From assembly GCF_007474545.1 (NCBI RefSeq), contig NZ_VKOG01000007.1, forward strand, positions 1 through 64,000: a stretch of DNA of 64,000 nt, written 5' to 3'. Shown one piece after another: positions 7,419 through 16,910 of this stretch (position 1 is its first letter; each line of letters begins with the position of its first letter). This stretch comes from Chryseobacterium binzhouense. GTDB lineage: Bacteria; Bacteroidota; Bacteroidia; Flavobacteriales; Weeksellaceae. The notes below the pieces were generated by a model. That model was not told the DNA's origin. It ran no database searches and saw nothing but the letters and a program-made list of their open reading frames with translations. The position numbers and the translations under genes are program-made.

Positions 7419-7506
7419 CTAAATGATGCTCATGAATTGTTCAGTTTATCCGCATCAATTTAGAGATTAGTACGCATGAGTTTTTTACAGCTGCTAAGCC
7501 GCTTTC

Positions 7507-7545
7507 TAAAACGTCCGCATCTTTCATTCAAAACGTCCGTAGGTT
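7507..7545. repeat. Two extra direct copies of a terminator arm
   Basis: AAAACGTCCGCATCTTT at 7507-7523 and AAAACGTCCGTAGGTTTT at about 7529-7546 repeat, fully or in part, the left arm of the hairpin at 7552-7591. They could pair with the right arm in place of the proper left arm. The rest of the 314-base gap 7299-7612 shows nothing else that I recognise. Confidence 0.7.
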
Positions 7546-7551
7546 TTAATG

Positions 7552-7598
7552 AAAACGTCCGCATCTTTTACTGAAAAGATGCGGACGTTTTTTATTTT
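7552..7598 (+). terminator. Perfect 18-bp hairpin between XRE and hemL
   Basis: AAAACGTCCGCATCTTTT and its exact reverse complement are separated by a 4-base loop (ACTG) and followed by a T-rich tail (TTTATTTT) on the plus strand. Because the arms start and end with A and T runs, it can also act on the minus strand for hemL. Confidence 0.85.
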
Positions 7599-7612
7599 GG
7601 TTAGAATTACTC

Positions 7613-8896
7613 CTACAAACTTTCAAATTTTCTTACCGCTTCCAGCGTCATGTCAATTTCGTTTTCTTTGATGGCATCACTGATGAAATAGGTTTCGTAG
7701 CCGCTCGGCGGAAGATAAATTCCGTTGGTAAGCATGTGATGAAAGAAACGGTTAAATATGTCGTGGTTGGCTTTCTGCGCTTCATCAAAATTAGAAACAT
7801 TTTCGCTGTCGAAGAAAACAGACATCATCGATCCTTGTCTGTTGATGGTATGTGCCATCCCTTTCTCGGTTAAAATTTTTGAGATTTCGGCATCTAAAAT
7901 TTCGGTAGTTTTTTCCAGTCTGCTGAAAAATCCTGCATCGTTTTTAATGATCTGCAAAGTTTTCAAACCGGCTCTCATCGCCAGAGGATTTCCACTTAAT
8001 GTTCCTGCCTGATAAACCGCACCCTTCGGAGCCAGATGATCCATAATTTCATTTCTTGCTGCAAAAGCTCCTACCGGAAGCCCGCCTCCGATTACTTTTC
8101 CGTACGTTACCAGATCTGCCTTTACGCCATACAATTCCTGCGCTCCGCCAAAAGCCAGTCTGAAACCCGTCATTACTTCATCGAAAATCAGCAAAGCTCC
8201 GTTTTCATCACAGATTTTTCTCAGTTCCTGAAGAAAATTATTTTCAGGAAGCACACATCCCATATTTCCGGCTACCGGCTCAATAATCACCGCAGCAATT
8301 TCCTCCTGATTATTGGCGAAAAGATCTTTCACCTGTTCCAAATCATTGTATCTTGCCAGCAAGGTATCTTTTGCCGTTCCCGAAGTAACTCCCGGAGAAT
8401 TCGGATTTCCAAAAGTTGCCGCACCACTTCCCGCTTTTATGAGAAAAGAATCTGAATGACCATGATAACAGCCCTCAAATTTTACGATCTTATCTCTTCC
8501 CGTAAAACCTCTTGCCAGTCTAATGGCACTCATACAGGCTTCGGTTCCGGAAGACACCATTCTGATCTGGTCTATATTCGGAACATTTGCTGTAATGAAT
8601 TTTGCGATTTCTGTTTCAAGTTCTGTGGGAGCACCAAAAGAAAAACCTTTCTCTGCCTGAATTTTAAGCTCTTCCAAAACTTCAGGATGCGTATGCCCTA
8701 AAATTGCCGGTCCCCAGGAATTGATGTAATCAATATATGTATTATCATCAGCATCGGTAAGATATGCCCCTTTTGCAGATTTCATGAAAACAGGCACCCC
8801 GCCTACTGATTTAAAAGCGCGAACAGGAGAATTTACACCTCCCGGAATGTATTGGTTAGCTTCATTAAATAAAGCTGAACTTCTTTGATATTTCAT
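7613..8896 (-). CDS. hemL: Glutamate-1-semialdehyde 2,1-aminomutase
   Basis: 427 residues, the usual length. A class III PLP aminotransferase that converts glutamate-1-semialdehyde to 5-aminolevulinate in the cytoplasmic C5 pathway to heme. Visible signatures are NSPVRAF near the N-terminus, VSSGTEA (about 114-120), the Asp of LLIFDEV for the PLP pyridine nitrogen (about 239) and the PLP lysine in [12 protein letters not shown] (Lys267). It stands alone, with a strong hairpin on its 3' side and repeat-like DNA (8908-8988) on its 5' side. Confidence 0.97.
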   Translation of the reverse strand: MKYQRSSALFNEANQYIPGGVNSPVRAFKSVGGVPVFMKSAKGAYLTDADDNTYIDYINSWGPAILGHTHPEVLEELKIQAEKGFSFGAPTELETEIAKFITANVPNIDQIRMVSSGTEACMSAIRLARGFTGRDKIVKFEGCYHGHSDSFLIKAGSGAATFGNPNSPGVTSGTAKDTLLARYNDLEQVKDLFANNQEEIAAVIIEPVAGNMGCVLPENNFLQELRKICDENGALLIFDEVMTGFRLAFGGAQELYGVKADLVTYGKVIGGGLPVGAFAARNEIMDHLAPKGAVYQAGTLSGNPLAMRAGLKTLQIIKNDAGFFSRLEKTTEILDAEISKILTEKGMAHTINRQGSMMSVFFDSENVSNFDEAQKANHDIFNRFFHHMLTNGIYLPPSGYETYFISDAIKENEIDMTLEAVRKFESL

Positions 8897-8907
8897 TGAT
8901 ATTAAAT

Positions 8908-8988
8908 AGTTGATGGTTTTTGGTTTTTGGTTGATAGTATACCTGTAAGCTAAAAACCGACAACCATCAACTAAAAACCAACAACCAA
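8908..8988. repeat. Low-complexity inverted and direct repeats upstream of hemL
   Basis: AGTTGATGGTT (8908-8918) is the reverse complement of AACCATCAACT (8962-8972). In addition CTAAAAACCGACAACCA and CTAAAAACCAACAACCA follow each other in tandem (from about 8950 and 8971). It fills the whole space between hemL and the glucosaminidase gene. Confidence 0.7.
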
Positions 8989-8990
8989 TT

Positions 8991-10055
8991 TTAGTTTTTA
9001 GGTTTTTTGTCGATTAAATAGATCAGCTGTCCGGCAGAAGGTTTCTGCCCTTCATTCATTCTGTTTTTTGTGTAAAGTTTATTAAGTTTTATTCCGAATT
9101 TTTGTGCAATGTCGTACATGTCTTCTCCAGAAGCAGCTTTATAGGTAGGAGTATTTCCGTCAGAATTTTTAGATTCCAGAAAAACAATAGCATTCTTTTT
9201 CAGGACATCAGATTCCAGTTCGTTCCATTTTAAAATTTTACTTTCGCTGATTTTAAATTTATCTGCAATGTATTTCACATTGGTGTCTTCCGGAATGACA
9301 ATATATTTTAAGCCATCATTCGGGTGACTTTTGATTAAAATAGTATTTAAAGTTTCTTCTTTTTTAATCCTTTCTACCCTTTTTTTCTGCTCTGCATAAG
9401 ATGTTGCTTTGTAAGGAACCGTTACAATAACAGGCTGTGAAGCTTTTTTGATTTCTTTCACCTGTTTTGCAGGCTCTAAACTTGCCATGAAGGTTCTGTC
9501 GTCTTTCAGATCGGGGTATTTTTTGAGCAAAGCGTAAGTAACTTCCTTGGAATTGACCTCATCAAACTCGTACAGTTTATATTTTTCAATTTTTCCGATG
9601 AGAATAGATGCATATCGTGGGTTTGTAGCATACCCTGCTTTCTTCAAACCATGAGCCCAAGCTTTATAATCTTTCATATCCAGCTCAAAAAGTTTGGTGT
9701 AATACTTTCGGGTCGCCAAAAATACGGAGTGATCTTCATAAGACTGTTTCGGATCGTCGTACACGCGAAAACATTCGTTGGGAGCATCATCAGTATGCTT
9801 CATAGTTTTTCCCGTCCAGTCTTCTTTACATTTTATTCCGAAATGATTTTTTCCTTCCTGAGCGAGACGGCTTTGTCCGCCCCCGGTTTCCAAAAGTCCC
9901 TGTGCGAGAGTAATAGAAGCCGGAATTTTATACTTCTCCATCTCCTCTACCGCATATTGCGCAAACTTTTGAATGTACTGATCTTCTGTAGCCCAGGTCT
10001 GAGCTGAGAATTTTGATAAAACTAGAAGGCTAATGAGTAAAAAAAGTCTTTTCAT
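8991..10055 (-). CDS. Secreted glucosaminidase (GH73-type) with two LysM domains
   Basis: 354 residues with a Sec signal peptide ([18 protein letters not shown]). Residues about 25-165 are a GH73-type N-acetylglucosaminidase domain: [16 protein letters not shown] carries the catalytic-type Glu, followed by NHFGIKC and the [11 protein letters not shown] ending. Two LysM repeats follow, at about 248-292 ([17 protein letters not shown]) and 304-350 ([16 protein letters not shown]), which should bind peptidoglycan. The expected role is cleavage of cell-wall glycan during growth or division. The order catalytic domain then LysM is common in Bacteroidota. Confidence 0.92.
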   Translation of the reverse strand: MKRLFLLISLLVLSKFSAQTWATEDQYIQKFAQYAVEEMEKYKIPASITLAQGLLETGGGQSRLAQEGKNHFGIKCKEDWTGKTMKHTDDAPNECFRVYDDPKQSYEDHSVFLATRKYYTKLFELDMKDYKAWAHGLKKAGYATNPRYASILIGKIEKYKLYEFDEVNSKEVTYALLKKYPDLKDDRTFMASLEPAKQVKEIKKASQPVIVTVPYKATSYAEQKKRVERIKKEETLNTILIKSHPNDGLKYIVIPEDTNVKYIADKFKISESKILKWNELESDVLKKNAIVFLESKNSDGNTPTYKAASGEDMYDIAQKFGIKLNKLYTKNRMNEGQKPSAGQLIYLIDKKPKN

Positions 10056-10113
10056 TTTATTTATTTATTGTTTTAAAATAAAAAATGGAACTTGATGTTT
10101 CCTGTTTCTCTAT

Positions 10114-11019
10114 TTAGATTATAATTAAATTTCTGTTCTGTTTTTCCAAAAATAAATTGGTTCCTTCAATTCCCTGCAAGCCTCCTGTATGAAAGCACAG
10201 AATCCTGCTTCCTTCAGGGAAATATCCCTCGTCTGTCATCTCAAAAATTTTTTGCATCATTTTCCCTGTATACACCGGATCTAAGGAAATATTGTGTTTT
10301 AATTTAAAATCATTAATAAAACGAATGTTATCATCATTTATTTTACCATAACCGCCTAAAGAAGAATCCGTTAATATATAATTTTTCTTTTGCGTAAGTT
10401 CAGAAATCTTTTTTTCTAAAGAACTATCCTGTACCGCCTTGAAGCCTATAACTTTCTGACTGTCTTCACAAAATTCGGCAATTCCTGCAATAGTTCCACC
10501 GGTTCCTACTGCCGTGCAAAGATAGTCAAAATCTTTTGTTTGCTCGTTCAGCATCATTTTAATGCCCTGTACAGCATTATGATTGGTACCGCCTTCTGGG
10601 ATAATTAAAGCATCCGGGAATTCCTGCTGCAAAAATTCAGTAAGTTTTTCTTTATAACGATATTCTTCACGGGTTACAAATCTGAGATTCATTCCGTTTC
10701 TCTTGGAAGCCAGTAAAGTGGGATTTTCCCGCCATTTTTGCTCAAGTTCCTCTCCTCTTATTATTCCCAGTGTTTTAATACCTGAAATATTTCCAAAGGC
10801 TGCTACTGCCGAAATGTGATTGGAAAAAGCTCCGCCAAATGTTATGATTAAAAGATTTTTCGGCTTTTTTTCTAAATATTGATTGATGTTGTAGAAAAGC
10901 TTCCAATACTTATTACCTGAAATTTGAGGATGAATAAGGTCTTCTCTTTTCATATAGAGCTTTATATTTTTCTCAACAGGAATTTCTGTAATCGGAATAT
11001 GAATCTCTGGAATTTTCAT
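10114..11019 (-). CDS. ACC deaminase / D-cysteine desulfhydrase family PLP enzyme
   Basis: 301 residues. A fold-type II PLP enzyme: YMKREDLIHPQISGNKYWKL contains the PLP lysine (SGNK), FGGAFSNH is the substrate and phosphate segment, and AVGTGGTIAGI is the PLP-phosphate loop. These are hallmarks of the 1-aminocyclopropane-1-carboxylate deaminase / D-cysteine desulfhydrase group. The sequence alone does not decide the substrate. It ends 58 bases before the glucosaminidase start, on the same strand, and may share its transcript. Confidence 0.88.
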   Translation of the reverse strand: MKIPEIHIPITEIPVEKNIKLYMKREDLIHPQISGNKYWKLFYNINQYLEKKPKNLLIITFGGAFSNHISAVAAFGNISGIKTLGIIRGEELEQKWRENPTLLASKRNGMNLRFVTREEYRYKEKLTEFLQQEFPDALIIPEGGTNHNAVQGIKMMLNEQTKDFDYLCTAVGTGGTIAGIAEFCEDSQKVIGFKAVQDSSLEKKISELTQKKNYILTDSSLGGYGKINDDNIRFINDFKLKHNISLDPVYTGKMMQKIFEMTDEGYFPEGSRILCFHTGGLQGIEGTNLFLEKQNRNLIII

Positions 11020-11101
11020 TGGGGCAAATTTCCTGAATTTATTTCAATTGAACACTTAAGCTGAAGTTAAACAAATCTAAAAACCTTTATAAATTGTTAA
11101 A

Positions 11102-11431
11102 TTAAGACAAATATTTACGGAATGACCAGAATTTTCTTTTTTTAAGATAATTAAAATCGTGTTCCATTGCGTAAGCTTCTCTTTCAAAAGAAATCGAAAG
11201 GTACGCAAGATAAGCGTTTTTCAATCTGAAAAAATGGTAATAATATTCAGCAATATACCATATATAGAAAAAAATAATAAGCAGTTCGAGCTGTTGCCTG
11301 AGATGAATTTTCTCATGATTGATAAAAACTTTATTGTGCTTATCCTCAGGTTTTTTAATTAAAATAAAAGGAAAAAGCGTAATGCCGTTTATTTTTGTAT
11401 TTTTGAGCAGGAATTGGCACACAATTATCAT
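11102..11431 (-). CDS. Small membrane-associated protein with HExxH-like motif
   Basis: 109 residues. NHEKIHLRQ fits the HExxH zinc-protease pattern. It is followed by a hydrophobic helix (LELLIIFFYIWYIAEYYYHFF) and FEREAYAMEHDFNYL, where the Glu could be a third ligand. It resembles a shortened M56/M48-like protein that is common in Bacteroidota without known function. It starts 32 bases from the divergent gene at 11463. Confidence 0.7.
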   Translation of the reverse strand: MIIVCQFLLKNTKINGITLFPFILIKKPEDKHNKVFINHEKIHLRQQLELLIIFFYIWYIAEYYYHFFRLKNAYLAYLSISFEREAYAMEHDFNYLKKRKFWSFRKYLS

Positions 11432-11459
11432 ATTAACAAATATAAAAGTTTTGATTTAA

Positions 11460-12172
<713 letters not shown>

Positions 12173-12360
12173 GTAAATTATTACTACATTTGAAGGCCGT
12201 TACAGAAATGTTTCGGCTTTTTATTTGAATTGAAGAGTTAGTTACGGAATTATTTCACAATAATCCAGTTAATTTAGCCTGTGAAATTTCATTTTATAAG
12301 TTAAAAACCATACTAAACATAAAATTGTCAGGGATTTATGTGAAATATTTTCGCTGTTAA

Positions 12361-12393
12361 TTTGTGACTATTCAATTTTTTTAACTAAATTTG
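12361..12393 (+). promoter_or_regulatory. Promoter of the HU gene
   Basis: TTTG at 12361-12364 and TAAATTTG at 12386-12393 with 21 bases between them match the Bacteroidota -33/-7 consensus. The ATG follows 30 bases after the -7 element. Confidence 0.75.
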
Positions 12394-12423
12394 CACACCT
12401 AAAATTTAAAATTTACAAAGGAA

Positions 12424-12714
12424 ATGACAAAGGCAGAATTGGTAAACACCATCTCAAATAAATTGGGGACCGAAAAGAATGAAACACAGAAAGTTGTAGA
12501 AGCTTTTATGCAGGAGATCAGAACTTCTATGTACAATGGAGACAATGTTTACTTAAGAGGTTTTGGATCATTCATCGTGAAAACAAGAGCAGCTAAAACG
12601 GGAAGAAACATCTCAAAAAACACTGCAATAGAAATTCCTGCACACAATATTCCGGCTTTCAAACCATCAAAATCTTTTGTGGAGAAAGTAAAGACCAAAG
12701 TTGCAGTAAAATAA
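12424..12714 (+). CDS. HU-family DNA-binding protein
   Basis: 96 residues with the HU/IHF fold: two N-terminal helices (MTKAELVNTISNKLG, VEAFMQEIRTSM), the YLRGFGSFIVKTRAAKTGRN strand and arm, and the AHNIPAFKPSKSFVEKV ending. It should bend and compact DNA as a dimer. A canonical promoter lies upstream. The gene for a 29-residue basic protein follows after 39 bases and RNase G beyond it. Confidence 0.95.
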   Translation: MTKAELVNTISNKLGTEKNETQKVVEAFMQEIRTSMYNGDNVYLRGFGSFIVKTRAAKTGRNISKNTAIEIPAHNIPAFKPSKSFVEKVKTKVAVK

Positions 12715-12753
12715 AAAATTTAATATTAACGATTTACTAAAAAAATTAACATT

Positions 12754-12843
12754 ATGCCAAGCGGAAAGAAAAGAAAAAGACACAAGGTTGCAACTCACAA
12801 AAGAAAGAAAAGAAGAAGAGCAAACAGACATAAGAAAAAATAA
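12754..12843 (+). CDS. 29-residue very basic protein, possible ribosomal component
   Basis: ATG at 12754, stop at 12841-12843. The product starts MPSGKKRKRHKVATHKRKKR and ends RRANRHKKK: about 60 percent Lys, Arg or His, no acidic residue. Its extreme base content, rigid spacing after HU and its position before RNase G are a conserved-looking arrangement. From memory, similar 29-residue proteins are present in this place in many Bacteroidota, and a short extra ribosomal protein has been reported in Flavobacterium ribosomes. Identity with that protein is my guess. It is too short for most gene finders. Confidence 0.75.
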   Translation: MPSGKKRKRHKVATHKRKKRRRANRHKKK

Positions 12844-12868
12844 TCTCACGCGAGGTTTTTAATATAAT

Positions 12869-12920
12869 AATATAGTTGGTGCAATTTTAATTTTATTATT
12901 CACCGACTATATTTTATTAT
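12869..12920 (+). terminator. Hairpin terminator after the HU / basic protein unit
   Basis: ATATAGTTGGTG (12870-12881) pairs with CACCGACTATAT (12901-12912) with one G-U, then a T-rich tail follows. It separates this unit from the RNase G gene. Confidence 0.7.
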
Positions 12921-12993
12921 GTAAACAAATGGAAATGACGATCTGACAACAGATCTTATTTCATCATCAATCTTTTTATCTTTAATTTTAACA

Positions 12994-14553
12994 ATGAAGA
13001 AAGAACTAATAGTTTCGTATGAAGATGATCTTACAAAGATTGCTTTGCTGGAGGACGGAAGACTATGTGAACTTCATGAGGAAGAAGACAAAAATGATTT
13101 TGTTGTAGGCGATTTATTTATCGGAAAAGTAAAAAAACTGGCTCCGAATCTTAATGCAGCGTTTGTAAATATCGGATATGATAAAGACGCTTTTCTGCAT
13201 TACCAGGATTTGGGACCGCAATATCTTACCTACCGGAAATTTCTGAAAGATTCCGTCTCAAAAAAACAGACCAGCTCCAGCTTGAAGAACTTCGAGATTC
13301 AGCCTGAGATTGATAAAAACGGAACTGTCGACAAAATCATCGCTAAAGATGATATCGTTTTATTACAAATTACCAAAGAGCCTATTTCGACCAAAGGACC
13401 GAGAATTTCTACACAAATATCCTTAACGGGACGTTTTTTGGTTCTGATACCTTTCGACAATAAAGTATCTATCTCAAAAAAAATAGGCAGCTCTGAAGAA
13501 AAAGTGAGACTCCGCACCCTGATTAACAGTATAAAACCTGAAGGCTTTGGCGTTATTATCAGAACAGTTGCAGAAGGCAAAAAAGTTGCAGATCTCCATA
13601 ATGACATGAATCAGCTGATTCAGAAATGGGAAAATACTTTTAAAAATATTCAGAAAAATAAAGTTCCGTCAAAAGTTTTGAGCGAAGATGATAAAGCATC
13701 TTCTATTCTTAGAGACAACTTTAATCAGGATTTTGTAAACATCATTTGCGATGATGAGCAAATGGTAAGCGAAATGAAAAACTATCTTGAAGTCATTGCC
13801 CCTGAACGTAAAAATATTGTTCAGTTTTATGACTCACACATTCCTCTATTAGAATATTACAATGTTGAAAAACAACTGAAACAGAGTTTCGGAAAACATG
13901 TAAATATTCCCAGTTCCAAAGGTGCTTATCTTGTCATAGAACATACAGAAGCGCTTCACGTGATCGACGTGAATTCCGGTAATAACATCACAGCCGGAAA
14001 TACTGCCAATAAAGAACACGCACTTAACGTGAATAAAATGGCAGCCACAGAAATAGCAAGACAACTTCGTCTTCGTGATATGGGCGGCATTATCGTTGTA
14101 GATTTTATCGATATGACCAATCCTGATCACAGAAAAGATCTTTATGAGCATTTCAGAACAGAAATGAGCCGGGACAAAGCACGTCACAAAATTTTACCGC
14201 CAAGTAAGTTTGGGCTGATACAAATTACAAGACAAAGAAACCGTCCCGAAAAACAAATTGATACCAAAGAAGAAAATCCTAATAAAGATGGAGAAATTGT
14301 AGCTCCTATCGTTATTGTGGAAAAAATGGGTGAAACCATCAGAAATATTATGCAAAAAGAAAAAGGTAAACTTTTCTTACACGTGCATCCTTTCGTAGAA
14401 GCTTATCTTACAAAAGGCATGAAAAGCATACAGATGAAATGGTTTTTGAAATACAAAAAATGGGTAACCATCATCCCGAGAGATTCTTTCAGGTATCTGG
14501 AATACAAAATTTACAATTCTAAAAAAGAAGAATTGAGCGGTTATTCTAATTAA
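12994..14553 (+). CDS. rng: Ribonuclease G/E family endoribonuclease
   Basis: 519 residues, the size of RNase G and not the longer RNase E. An S1-type RNA-binding domain lies at about 35-120 (LFIGKVKKLAPNLNAAFVNIGYDKDAFLHYQDL). The RNase H-like catalytic domain has both conserved acidic motifs: HVIDVNSGN (about 322-330) and GGIIVVDFIDM (about 364-374), whose Asp bind Mg2+. Expected roles are mRNA decay and rRNA processing. The Zn-link Cys pair of RNase E is not evident at the end. Confidence 0.95.
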   Translation: MKKELIVSYEDDLTKIALLEDGRLCELHEEEDKNDFVVGDLFIGKVKKLAPNLNAAFVNIGYDKDAFLHYQDLGPQYLTYRKFLKDSVSKKQTSSSLKNFEIQPEIDKNGTVDKIIAKDDIVLLQITKEPISTKGPRISTQISLTGRFLVLIPFDNKVSISKKIGSSEEKVRLRTLINSIKPEGFGVIIRTVAEGKKVADLHNDMNQLIQKWENTFKNIQKNKVPSKVLSEDDKASSILRDNFNQDFVNIICDDEQMVSEMKNYLEVIAPERKNIVQFYDSHIPLLEYYNVEKQLKQSFGKHVNIPSSKGAYLVIEHTEALHVIDVNSGNNITAGNTANKEHALNVNKMAATEIARQLRLRDMGGIIVVDFIDMTNPDHRKDLYEHFRTEMSRDKARHKILPPSKFGLIQITRQRNRPEKQIDTKEENPNKDGEIVAPIVIVEKMGETIRNIMQKEKGKLFLHVHPFVEAYLTKGMKSIQMKWFLKYKKWVTIIPRDSFRYLEYKIYNSKKEELSGYSN

Positions 14554-14563
14554 CAGCTTATTT

Positions 14564-14588
14564 AAGCCTCCGATCAGGAGGCTTTTTT
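14564..14588 (+). terminator. Terminator of RNase G gene
   Basis: AAGCCTCC, 5-base loop GATCA, GGAGGCTT, then TTTTATTG. The remaining 340 bases to the next gene (14589-14926) are very AT-rich and I see no ORF, RNA gene or clear promoter in them. Confidence 0.9.
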
Positions 14589-14926
14589 ATTGTTTAAAAT
14601 TTAAATAAATATTTTGCCGTTTATTTATTTATCTAAAATTAATTGAACAAAAATCTGTGTTTTCTTTTCTTAATCATCTACATCCAATTCCCCACTTGGA
14701 TAAATTACTCACTATTAGAAAATTTGAAACGCTTCACCAGAAGGCAATGGCAAAGAATAATTAAATAAACAATATTCAAAATATATCCCTAAAATTTGAT
14801 ATAAACAGATGCTTTTGCGAATTTGATAAAATAAATACCATAGATTAAATAAATAATTAAAATAAATCAAAAAATATGGCAAATAATTAAATAATATTCA
14901 TATATTTAAAAACTGAAAACTATTCC

Positions 14927-15577
14927 ATGATGAAGCCAAAGTTAATTATCTTTGACGAGTCACTGCTGTATGCAGAAGGCTTGTCAAAACTTCTTGTTCA
15001 AAACAAGATTTTTAGTTCCGTTGAAATTTTTAATTGTTACGAAAAGTTTACCGAGCATCTGAAGAAAGAGCCTCCGGAATTTCTGATGATAGGAACCAAT
15101 ACCATGCTTCTTACTGATATACATTCTTTAATTCAGGAAACTTTACTTCAATATAGATGTACCAAGATTATTGTAATTGGACATTCATTTGATATTTCAA
15201 GTATCAGAAAGCTCTTTAATAAAGGAATCAAATGTTACCTGGACAAAAACAGCCCTTACGAAGAACTGGTAAAATCTATTTCCACATTAATGAATGATGA
15301 CACCTATGTCTGTGACCATGTAAAAGAAATGATGATCAATTACATCAGCCACGAAGAAGAAAAACATGATCCGAACATCAGGGAATCTTTAACTAAAAGG
15401 GAACTAGAAATCTTAAAACACATCTGCAACGGATTAAGCAGCAAAGATATCAGCGAAAAATTATTTATCAGTATTAACACCGTAGAAACTCACAGAAAAA
15501 GAATTCTGATGAAACTCAATGTAAAAAACTCTGTCGGAGTTGTAAAATATGCACTAGAGAACAATATTTTCAATTAG
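14927..15577 (+). CDS. LuxR-type regulator with degenerate receiver domain
   Basis: 216 residues. The C-terminus (about 145-216) is a LuxR/FixJ helix-turn-helix: LTKRELEILKHICNGLSSKDISEKLFISINTVETHRKRI. The N-terminus (about 1-120) has the receiver layout, with a conserved Lys (CYLDKNSP). The position of the phosphorylated Asp reads Gly in PPEFLMIGTNTM (compare LMDI in active receivers), and one of the N-terminal acidic pair is kept (FDES). So it is likely phosphorylation-independent or ligand-controlled. No histidine kinase gene is adjacent. Confidence 0.88.
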   Translation: MMKPKLIIFDESLLYAEGLSKLLVQNKIFSSVEIFNCYEKFTEHLKKEPPEFLMIGTNTMLLTDIHSLIQETLLQYRCTKIIVIGHSFDISSIRKLFNKGIKCYLDKNSPYEELVKSISTLMNDDTYVCDHVKEMMINYISHEEEKHDPNIRESLTKRELEILKHICNGLSSKDISEKLFISINTVETHRKRILMKLNVKNSVGVVKYALENNIFN

Positions 15578-15601
15578 AACAGTCAAATTTTTAAATAAAA
15601 A

Positions 15602-15630
15602 AACTCAGAGCCATACTCTGAGTTTTTTAG
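15602..15630. terminator. Bidirectional terminator
   Basis: AACTCAGAG, loop CCATA, CTCTGAGTT, flanked by A and T runs. It lies between two convergent genes and serves both. Confidence 0.9.
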
Positions 15631-15647
15631 TATGCTATAAAGTGAAA

Positions 15648-16631
15648 CTAATCTAACCATCCCATTTCTTTCATCCATTCATCATTGTAGATTTTACCTA
15701 CATATCTGGAACCGTGATCGTGAAACAGTACAACAATTACATCATCTTTAGTAAACTGATCCTTCATCTGTACCAGCGATGCAATAGCACTTCCTGCAGA
15801 ATATCCACAGAAAATCCCTTCTTCTTTTGCCAGTTTTCTTGCATATACAGCTCCGTCTTTATCTGTAACTTTCTCAAAATGATCAATTACAGACATATCA
15901 TAGTTTTCGGGTAAAATATCTTCACCAATACCCTCTGTAATGTATGAGTAAGCATTTTCAAGATGAATTTCACCTGTTTCGTGGATTTCTTTAAGAATAG
16001 ATCCATAAGTATCAACTCCAATAACTTTGATATTAGGATTTTTTTCTTTGAAATACATTCCGCAACCTGTAATGGTACCTCCAGTTCCCGCTCCTACCAA
16101 AAAGTGAGTAAGCTTTCCTTCTGTCTGTTCCCAGATTTCAGGAGCTGTAGATTCGTAATGAGCAGTTCTGTTAGACAAATTATCATATTGATTTACATAC
16201 CATCCGTTTTCTGTTTCTGTTGCCAGTCTTTTCGATACCGAATAATAAGAACGAGGATCTGTAGGCTTTACATCCGTAGGACAAACAATAACTTCTGCAC
16301 CCACTGCACGAAGAATATCACACTTTTCTTTAGACTGTTTGGAATTGGTAACAAAAATACATTTGTATCCTTTAATGATTGCTGCCAAAGCCAATCCCAT
16401 TCCTGTATTACCTGAAGTCCCTTCGATGATAGTACCTCCAGGCTTTAATCTACCGTCTTTTTCGGCATCTTCAATCATTTTCAGAGCCATTCTGTCCTTT
16501 ACCGAGTTACCGGGATTGAATGTCTCAACTTTTGCCAAAACCAAAGCCGGAAAATCTTCTCCCAAAACTTTATTCAGTTTTACAAGTGGAGTATTTCCAA
16601 TGGTTTCGAGTATATTTTCTGCGTATTTCAT
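15648..16631 (-). CDS. Cysteine synthase / cystathionine beta-synthase-type PLP enzyme
   Basis: 327 residues, fold-type II PLP enzyme. ETIGNTPLVKLN opens the protein, NPGNSVKDRMAL carries the PLP lysine, EGTSGNTG binds the substrate carboxylate and GAGTGGTITG the PLP phosphate. The segment SKQSKEKCDILRAVGAEVIVCPT is closer to cystathionine beta-synthases than to CysK. No C-terminal CBS domains follow. It can be an O-acetylserine sulfhydrylase or a CBS; the sequence does not decide. Confidence 0.9.
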   Translation of the reverse strand: MKYAENILETIGNTPLVKLNKVLGEDFPALVLAKVETFNPGNSVKDRMALKMIEDAEKDGRLKPGGTIIEGTSGNTGMGLALAAIIKGYKCIFVTNSKQSKEKCDILRAVGAEVIVCPTDVKPTDPRSYYSVSKRLATETENGWYVNQYDNLSNRTAHYESTAPEIWEQTEGKLTHFLVGAGTGGTITGCGMYFKEKNPNIKVIGVDTYGSILKEIHETGEIHLENAYSYITEGIGEDILPENYDMSVIDHFEKVTDKDGAVYARKLAKEEGIFCGYSAGSAIASLVQMKDQFTKDDVIVVLFHDHGSRYVGKIYNDEWMKEMGWLD

Positions 16632-16776
16632 AAATCTTTTATAAGCGGCACAAAGATAAGGCTTTCAAAATAATTAGGGCAATACTAAATTCTATGAGGC
16701 TGATTAATGATACAAATCACTTAACAATTCTTCATATTTGATAGATTTTGGAGATTTTTAACTGCAAAGATTATTT

Positions 16777-16848
16777 TTAGGAGCAATTCCCGCTTTCCGT
16801 TCCAATCTTTTTTTGCAAAAAAGGATTTCCTCTGCAATCGGGGCTAGT
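16777..16848. repeat. Possible dispersed palindromic intergenic element
   Basis: TAGGAGCAATTCCCGCTTTC at the left, a central imperfect inverted repeat (AATCTTTTTTTGC / AAAAAAGGATT), and CAATCGGGGCTAG at the right. The layout and wording (CCCGC...TCCG...hairpin...CGGGGCTA) recall an element I have seen between genes in other flavobacteria. It is in a 279-base gap with no gene. Confidence 0.5.
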
Positions 16849-16910
16849 AGTTTGCCATCACATGAAAAAATCAGCAAAAAAAGACAACTTAACGGAACAA
16901 TTTGTAGTAA

